From Closterium sp. NIES-65 (taxonomy: Eukaryota > Streptophyta > Zygnematophyceae > Desmidiales > Closteriaceae), in assembly GCA_948144175.1 (NCBI GenBank), contig CANXME010002463.1, positions 2,317,001 through 2,381,000 of the forward strand: 64,000 nt of DNA, read 5' to 3'. The notes beneath the pieces are model-generated. The model worked only from the letters and a program-made list of their open reading frames with translations. It ran no database searches and was not told where the DNA came from. Both the position numbers and the translations under genes were made by a program. Position 1 is the stretch's first letter. Every line of letters starts with the position of its first letter. Of the stretch, positions 43,801-52,800 are shown piece after piece.

Positions 43801-46800
43801 ACGGCACCTCGGGGATCAGGCAGCAGTCCTGGGTAGGGGGCGGGGGCAGAGAGAGTAGAGGGGGTTGGGATGACACAGTGGTCGTTCTCATACAGCTTCC
43901 TCTCCATGAACTCAAACAGGCCTCCCTCGCCCTCTAGATGGAAAGGGACTTGGGGGATGAGACAGCAGTCCTGGGGGTAAAGTGGGTGGGTGAGGGGTAA
44001 AAGGGCAACGATGGCGCAGTGGTCGTTCTCATACAGCTTCCTCTCCCTGCACTAAATGAGACCCCCTTCGCTCTCTAGCTGGAAGGGCACCTCGAGAATC
44101 AGACACCTGGTAGGGAGGAGAGCGGATGCGGGAGATGGGGGGGAGAGGAGAGGGGAAGGATGGGCGCTACCACAAACACAAGCACAAACGGAGCAAGCAG
44201 CACGAGGCCTTTCCCTGCCCCGCGCCCTTAGCCTCAAAAACAACATGCCTCAGCCTCAGCGACAACGATGACGCAGTGGTCGTTCTCATGCGACCACAAT
44301 GATACAGTTTGCGGGGCAATGCGATTGAGAGATTCCTCCAGGTGTGAGGTGCAGGTGTGAGGTGCAGGTGTGAGGTGCAGGTGTGAGGTGCAGGTGTGAG
44401 GTGCAGGTTTGACGTCAGGTTTGACGTCAGGTTTGAGGTGAAGGTTTGAGGTCAGGTTTGACGTCAGGTTTGACAACAGGTTTGACGCCAGGTTTGACCC
44501 AGGTTTGACGTCAGGTTTGACATCAGGTTTGAGGTGCAGGTTTGAGGTGCAGGTTTGAGGTGCAGGTTTGAGGTGCAGGTTTGACGTCAGGTTTGACAAC
44601 AGGTTTGACGCCAGGTTTGACGCCAGGTTTGACGTCAGGTTTGACGTCAGGTATGAGGTGCAGGTTTGAGGTGCAGGTTTGAGGTGCAGGTTTGAGGTGC
44701 AGGTTTGACGTCAGGTTTGACGTCAGGTTTGAGGTGAAGGTTTGAGGTCAGGTTTGACGTCAGGTTTGACAACAGGTTTGACGCCAGGTTTGACCCAGGT
44801 TTGACGACAGGTTTGACGTCAGGTTTGAGGTGCAGGTTTGAGGTGCAGGTTTGAGGTGCAGGTTTGAGGTGCAGGTTTGAGGTCAGGTTTGATGTCAGGT
44901 TTGACGTCAGGTTAGAGGTGCAGGTTTGAGGTGCAGGTTTGAGGTGCAGGTTTGAGGTGCAGGTTTGAGGTGCAGGTTTGAGGTGCAGGTTTGACGTGCA
45001 AGTTTGAGGTCAGGTTTGACGTCAGGATTGACGTGCAAGTTTGAGGTCAGGTTTAACGTCAGGTTTGACGTCAGGTTAGAGGTGCAGGTTTGACGTCAGG
45101 TTTGAGGTGCAGGTTTGACGTCAGGTTTGACGTCAGGTTTGAGGTGCAGGTTTGAGGTGCAGGTTTGACATGAGGTTTGACGTCAGGTTTGAGGTGAAGG
45201 TTTGAGGTCAGGTTTGACGTCAGGTTTGACAACAGGTTTGACGCCAGGTTTGACCCAGGTTTGACGACAGGTTTGACGTCAGGTTTGAGGGGAAGGTTTG
45301 AGGTGCAGGTTTGAGGTGCAGGTTTGAGGTGCAGGTTTGACGTGCAAGTTTGAGGTCAGGTTTGACGTCAGGTTTGACGTGCAGGTTAAAGGTGCAGGTT
45401 TGACGTCAGGTTTGACGTCAGGTTTAAGGTGCAGGTTTGACGTCAGGTTTGAGGTGCAGGTTTGAGGTGCAGGTTTGACGTCAGGTTTGAGGTGCAGGTT
45501 TGACGTCAGGTTAAAGGTGCAGGTTTGACGTCAGGTTTGACGTCAGGTTTAACGTGCAGGTTTGACGTCAGGTTTGAGGTGCAGGTTTGAGGTGCAGGTT
45601 TGACGTCAGGTTTGAGGTGCAGGTTTGACGTCAGGCTTGACGTCAGGTTTGAGGTGCAGGTTTGAGGTGCAGGTTTGAGGTGCAGGTTTGCCGTCAGGTT
45701 TGACGTCAGTTTTGGGGTGCAGGTTTGAGGTGCAGGTTTGAGGTGCAGGTTTGACGTCAGGTTTGATGTCAGGTTTGAGGTAAAGGTTTGAGGTCAGGTT
45801 TGACGTCAGGTTTGACAACAGGTTTGACGCCAAGTTTGACGTTAGGTTTGATGTCAGGTATGACCCAGGTTTGACGTCAGGTTTGAGGTGAAGGTTTGAG
45901 GTGCAGGTTTGAGGTGCAGGTTTGAGGTGCAGGTTTGACGTCAGGTTTGATGTCAGGTTTGACGTCAGATTTGAGGTGCAGGTTTGAGGTCAGGTTAGAC
46001 GTCAGGTTTGAGGTGCAGGTTTGAGGTGCAGGTTTGAGGTGCAGGTTTGAGGTGCAGGTTTGAGGTCAGGTTTGACGTCAGGTTTGACTGCAGGTTTGAG
46101 GTGCAGCTTTGAGGTGCAGGTTTGACGTCAGGTTTGATGTAAGGTTTGAGGTGAAGGTTTGAGGTCAGGTTTGACGTCAGGTTTGACGTCAGGTTTGACA
46201 ACAGGTTTGACACCAGGTTTGACCCAGGTTTGACGTAAGGTTTGAGGTGCAGGTTTGACGTCAGGTTTGACATCAGGTTTGAGGTGAAGGTTTGAGGTCA
46301 GGTTTGACGTCAGGTTTGACAACAGGTTTGACGCCAGGTTTGACCCAGGTTTGACGTCAGGTTTGACGTCAGGTTTGAGGTGCAGGTTTGAGGTGCGGGT
46401 TTGACGTCAGGTTTGACAACAGGTTTGACGCCAGGTTTGACGCCAGGTTTGACGTCAGGTTTGAGGTGAAGGTTTGAGGTCAGGTTTGACGTCAGTTTTG
46501 ACAACAGGTTTGACGCCAGGTTTGACGCCAGGTTTGAGGTGCAGGTTTGAGGTGCAGGTTTGACGCAGGTTTGAGGTGCAGGTTTGAGGTGCAGGTTTGA
46601 CATACAGGTTTGACGTGCAGGTTTGACGTGCAAGTTTGAGGTCAGGTTTGACGTCAGGTTAGAGGCGCAGGATTGACGTCAGGTTTGAGGTGCAGGTTTG
46701 AGGTGCAGGTTTGAGGTGCAGGTTTGAGGTCAGGTTTGAGGTCAGGTTTGACGTCAGGTTTGAGGTGCAGGTTTGAGGTGCAGGATGGACGTCAGGTTGG

Positions 46801-49800
46801 ACGTCAGGTTTGATGTCAGGTTTGACGTCAGGTTTGAGGTGCAGGTTTGAGGTCAGGTTTGACGTCAGGTTTGAGGTCAGGTTTGATGTCAGGTTTGAGG
46901 TGCAGGTTTGAGGTGCAGGTTTGAGGTGCAGGTTTGACGGCAGGTTTGAGGTGCAGGTTTGAGGTGCAGGTTTGACGTCAGGTTTGAGGTCAGATTTGAC
47001 GTCAGGTTTGAGGTCAGGTTTGATGTCAGGTTTGAGGTGCAGGTTTGAGTTCAGGTTTGAGGTGCAGGTTTGAGGTGCAGGTTTGAGGTGCAGGTTTGAG
47101 GTCAGGTTTGAGGTCAGGTTTGACGTCAGGTTTGAGGTGCAGGTTTGAGGTGCAGGATGGACGTCAGGTTGGACGTCAGGTTTGATGTCAGGTTTGACGT
47201 CAGGTTTGAGGTGCAGGTTTGAGGTCAGGTTTGACGTCAGGTTTGAGGTCAGGTTTGATGTCAGGTTTGAGGTGCAGGTTTGAGGTGCAGGTTTGAGGTG
47301 CAGGTTTGACGGCAGGTTTGAGGTGCAGGTTTGAGGTGCAGGTTTGACGTCAGGTTTGAGGTCAGATTTGACGTCAGGTTTGAGGTCAGGTTTGATGTCA
47401 GGTTTGAGGTGCAGGTTTGAGATCCAGGTTTGAGGTGCAGGTTTGAGGTGCAGTGCAGGTTTGACGTGCAGGTTTGACGTGCAAGTTTGAGGTCAGGTTT
47501 GACGTCAGGTTTGACGTCAGGTTAGAGGTGCAGGTTTGACGTCAGGTTTGAGGTGCAGGTTTGAGGTGCAGGTTTGAGGTCAGGTTTGAGGTGAAGGTTT
47601 GAGGTGCAGGTTTGAGGTGCAGGTTTGAGGTGCAGGTTTGACGTCAGGTTTGACGTCAGGTTTGAGGTGCAGGTTTGAGGTCAGGTTTGATGTCAGGTTT
47701 GAGGTCAGGTTTGACGTCAGGTTAGAGGTGCAGGTTTGACGTCAGGTTTGAGGTGCAGGTTTGAGGTGCAGGTTTGAGGTGCAGGTTTGAGGTGCAGGTT
47801 TGACGTCAGGTTTGACGTCAGGTTTGAGGTGCAGGTTTGAGTTCAGGTTTGAGGTGAAGGTTTGAGGTGCAGGTTTGAGGTGCAGGTTTGAGGTGCAGGT
47901 TTGACGTCAGGTTTGACGTCAGGTTTGAGGTGCAGGTTTGAGGTCAGGTTTGACGTCAGGTTTGAGGTCAGGTTTGACATCAGGTTAGAGGTGCAGGTTT
48001 GACGTCAGGTTTGAGGTGCAGGTTTGAGGTCAGGTTTGAGGTGCAGGTTTGAGGTGCAGGTTTGAGGTTCAGGTTTGAGGTGCAGGTTTGACGTCAGGTT
48101 TGATGTCAGGTTTGACGTCAGGTTTGACGTCAGGTTTGAGGTGCAGGTTTGAGGTGCAGGTTTGAGGTGCAGGTTTGACGTCAAGTTTGACGTCAGGTTT
48201 GAGGTGCAAGTTTGAGGTGCAGGTTTGAGGTGGAGGTTTGAGGTGCAGGTTTGACGTCAGGTTTGATGTCAGGTTTGAGGTGAAGGTTTGAGGTCAGGTT
48301 TGACGTCAGGTTTGACAACAGGTTTGACGCCAAGTTTGACGTCAGGTTTGACGTCAGGTTTGACCCAGGTTTGACGTCAGGTTTGACAACAGGTTTGACG
48401 CCAAGTTTGACGTCAGGTTTGACGTCAGGTTTGACCCAGGTTTGACGTCAGGTTTGAGGCGCAGGTTTGAGGTGCAGGTTTGAGGTGCAGGTTTGAGGTG
48501 CAGGTTTGACGTGCAGGTTTGACATCAGGTTTGACGTCAGGTTTGACGTCAGGTTTGACGGCAGGTTTGAGGTGCAGGTTTGTTGTGCAGGTTCGAGGTG
48601 CAGGTTTGAGGTGCAGGTTTGACGTCAGGTTTGATGTCAGGTTTGAGGTGAAGGTTTGAGGTCAGGTTTGACGTCAGGTTTTACATCAGGTTTGACAACA
48701 GGTTTGACGCCAGGTTTGACCCAGGTTTGACGTCAGGTTTGAGGTGCAGGTTTGACGTCAGGTTTGAGGTGAAGGTTTGAGGTCAGGTTTGACGTCAGGT
48801 TTGACAACAAGTTTAACGCCAGGTTTGACCCAGGTTTGATGTCAGGTTTGACGTCAGGTTTGAGGTGCAGGTTTGAGGTGCAGGTTTGACGTCAGGTTTG
48901 ACAACAGGTTTGACGCCAGGTTTGACGCCAGGTTTGACGTCAGGTTTGAGGTGAAGGTTTGAGGTCAGGTTTCACGTCAGTTTTGACAACAGGTTTGACG
49001 CCAGGTTTGACGCCAGGTTTGACGTCAGGTTTGACGTCAGGTTTGAGGTGCAGGTTTAAGGTGCAGGTTTGACGTCAGGTTTGAGGTGCAGGTTTGAGGT
49101 GCAGGTTTGACGTCAGGTTTGACGTCAGGTTTGACGTCAGGTTTGAGGTGCAGGTTTGAGGTGCAGGTTTGACGTGAAGGTTTGACGTGCAAGTTTGAGG
49201 TCAGGTTAGAGGTGCAGGTTTGAGGTCAGGTTAGAGGTGCAGGTTTGACGTCAGGTTTGAGGTGCAGGTTTGAGGTGCAGGTTTGAGGTGCAGGTTTGAG
49301 GTGCAGGTTTGAGGTGCAGGTTTGACGTCAGGTTTGACGTCAGGTTTGACGCCAGGTTTGACGTCAGGTTTGAGGTGCAGGTTTGAGGTCAGGTTTGACG
49401 TCAGGTTTGAGGTGCAGGTTTGAGGTGCAGGTTTGAGGTGCAGGTTTGACGTCAGGTTTGACGTCAGGTTTGAGGTGCAGGTTTGAGGTGCAGGTTTGAC
49501 GTGAAGGTTTGACGTGCAAGTTTGAGGTCAGGTTAGAGGTGCAGGTTTGAGGTCAGGTTAGAGGTGCAGGTTTGACGTCAGGTTTGAGGTGCAGGTTTGA
49601 GGTGCAGGTTTGAGGTGCAGGTTTGAGGTCAGGTTTGAGGTGCAGGTTTGACGTCAGGTTTGACGTGCAAGTTTGAGGTCAGGTTTGACGTCAGGTTTGA
49701 CGTCAGGTTAGAGGTGCAGGTTTGACGTCAGGTTTGAGGTGCAGGTTTGAGGTGCAGGTTAGAGGTGCAGGTTTGAGGTCAGGTTTGACGTGCAAGTTTG

Positions 49801-52800
49801 AGGTGCAGGTTTGAGGTGCAGGTTTGACGTCAGGTTTGAGGTCAGGTTTGAGGTCAGGTTTGAGGTGCAGGTTTGAGGTCAGGTTTGAGGTCAGGTTTGA
49901 CGTCAGGTTTGAGGTCAGGTTTGACGTCAGGTTTGAGGTGCAGGTTTGAGGTGCAGGTTTGACGGCAGGTTTGAGGTGCAGGTTTGAGGTGCAGGTTTGA
50001 CGTCAGGTTTGACGTCAGGTTTGAGGTGCAGATTTGAGGACGTTTGAGGTGCAGGTTTGACGTCAGGTTTGACGTCAGGATTGAGGTGCAGGTTTGAGGT
50101 CAGGTTTGACGTCATGTTTGAGGTGCAGGTTTGAGGTGCAGGTTTGACGTCAGGTTTGAGGTCGTCAGGTTTGAGGTCAGGTTTGATGTCAGGTTTGAGG
50201 TGCAGGTTTGAGGTGCAGGTTTGACGTCAGGACTGAGGGGGGAAGGACGGGGTAGGAGGGGGGGAGGACGGGGGAGGGAGGATGGAGGAGGAGGGGAGGA
50301 CGGGGGGAGGACGGGAGAAGGACGGGGGAGGAGGGAGGAAGGACGGGGGAAGGTCGCCGGGAGGTGGGGGGGAGGAGGGGGGGAGGACGGGGGGGGGAGA
50401 GTGAGAGGAGGGGGGGGGATAGGGGGACGAGAGGGGGAGGATAGGGGGAGGAGAGGGGAGGAGAGGGGGAGAAGAGGAGGAGGAGAGGGGGAGGAGAGGA
50501 GGTTTGAGGGAAGCAGATGGGGTCCCCTCTAGTCATACCTTTCTTGTCTCTTGACCCTAGTCTAGTGCCTGCCACACAACCACTTCCACCCTCAATCAGC
50601 CCTTCCCCCCATTCCCCCCCATTCCCCCCCATCCCCGCCCCTTCCTTCTCACCACGTCGCGGCTGGCAAGAGTGGCGTGCATGGCGATTTGACCTGATAT
50701 AGGGGTGGGCGGAGTGGAGTAGGGTGGGATGGGGCGGGAAGGGGCGAGGTGGGGTTGAGTGGGAGTGGGAGTGTGAGTGTGAGTTGGAGTAAGAATGGGA
50801 GTGAGAGTGAAAGTGGGAATGGGAATGGGAATGGGAGTGCGGGTGGGAGCGAAAATGGGAGAGGGAGTGGGAGTGGGAGTGGGAGTTGGGTTGGGAGTGG
50901 GAGTGGGAGTGGGAGTGGGAGTGGGAGTGGGAGTGGGAGTGGGAGTGGGAGTGGGAATGGGAGTGGGAGTGGGAACGGGAGTGGGAGCGGGAGTGGGAGT
51001 GGGAGCGGGAGTGGGAGCGAGAGCGGGAGTGGGAGCGGGAGACCAAGATCAGGTTGTGATGACAGAGAGAGATCGGAGCAGAGCAGGTGATATGATATCA
51101 GCCGCAGCACCGATGGCCCTCTGAGCCTCCTCCAAGTTCCAACCCTGTAACCACACCACCACCAGCCTCTACCCTTTACTCAGTGCCGTCCCATCCCTTC
51201 ATCCTTACACTCACCGCAGTATCGCCCCATCAGCTTCACCAGCCCCACCCCCCGGTGAGTGCTCGTGACCTCCACGCGTGCAGCGCTGATGGCCCTCTGA
51301 GCCTCCTCCACCTCTCAACGCACAACGACAACAGCGTCTCTCCCCTGTTCCAATGCACTCACCGCAGTATCGCCCCATGAGCTTCACCAGCCCCACCCCC
51401 CGGTGAGTGCTCGTGACCTCCACCCTCGCAGCGCTGATGGCCCGCTGAGCCTCCTCCACAGCCGAGTCAAACCCAAACGACCGGTCGATCACTGCAATGT
51501 CGTTATCGATCGTTTTAGGAATTCCCGCCACGGACACCTTGAGTCCCCTCCTCCTGGTTTCCTGCGGGGGGCAAGGAGGCGAACAAGGAGGATAAGGGAG
51601 CGCTGATGGCCCGCTGAGCCTCCTCCCGCTGAGCCTCCTCCCGCTGAGCCTCCTCCCGCTGAGCCTCCTCCCGCTGAGCCTCCGCCCGCTGAGCTTAAAG
51701 AGTCAAACCCAAACGACCGGTCGATCACTGCAATGTCATTGTCTATCGTTTTAGGGATTCCTGCCACCTTCAGTCCCCTCCGCCCCGTCTCCTGTCGCGT
51801 GCAAGGGGAGTACTCCAAACTTTGAGATGCCTTCCAAGGAAAAGAGGACCAATGAGGAGATCGCACGACATTCCACAAGACCTGCAGTAAGCCGTTATCA
51901 CCCCCCACCTGTATGGTCTATGGGCTCAACCCTTCCCACCGCACGGCACCGCACACCACCCGTGCCTGCCATGTTTCCCATGGTCATTGTCCCACGCACC
52001 TCATAAATGATCCCTGTCAGCCCTTTGCACCGCACCTCATGTACAGCTGCCTGAGGAGCCGTGCCAGCCCTTTGCACCGCACGGCACCGCATACCACCCA
52101 TCATACCTGCCATGCTCCCCACGTCCCACGCCTCACGCACCTCATAGATGATCTCGGCGCCACGCTGCGTGCCGTCCCCCCCTATGATGTACAACTGTCA
52201 GGGTGGGAGGAGAGCGGGCGACGGGGGTTGGAAGCGAGGGAAGGAGAGGAAATCGGAGAAAATGTTTCAAGGCACCTCAAGAGCACACTGCGTGCCGTCC
52301 CCCCCTATGATGTACAGCTGGCATGGAGGGGAAGAGGACATTGTGGTGAGGGAGTGGGAAGGGAAAGAGCACACATTTGAAAAAGGCGCTGTTGTGAAGA
52401 TGTCCGCACTACTGCAGTGTGCCATCCCTTCCTATCATGTACCAATAAACTAACCTGTTAATTCTCCTGCGGCGTCACCTGAGAGTTCCTCTGCCTGCCA
52501 CTTCACCTGGTTGATGCCTCACCGCACCGCACCACACCTGGTTGATGCCTCACCGCACCGCACCGCACCTGGTTGATGCCTCACCGCACCGCACCGCACC
52601 ACACCTGGTTGATGCCTCACCGCACCGCACCGCACCTGGTTGATGCCGCGGTCTTCAATGGAGTTGACGATCTTGGTGGAGTCATGCCCGCCTCGGGAAG
52701 TACCCAGGAAGGTTCCTCCGCGCTTGTGAATGTCGTTCACCTTCCACGGGTCCAGCTGCAGCAGGTTGCGGCTGTAGAACCCGCGGTACCCGCCCTGGGT

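Noticed and set aside
50189-51110. Ser/His- and Leu/Pro-rich frames ([14 protein letters not shown])
   Set aside because: Generated by the GGGAGT hexanucleotide repeat and purine tract in a PFK intron.
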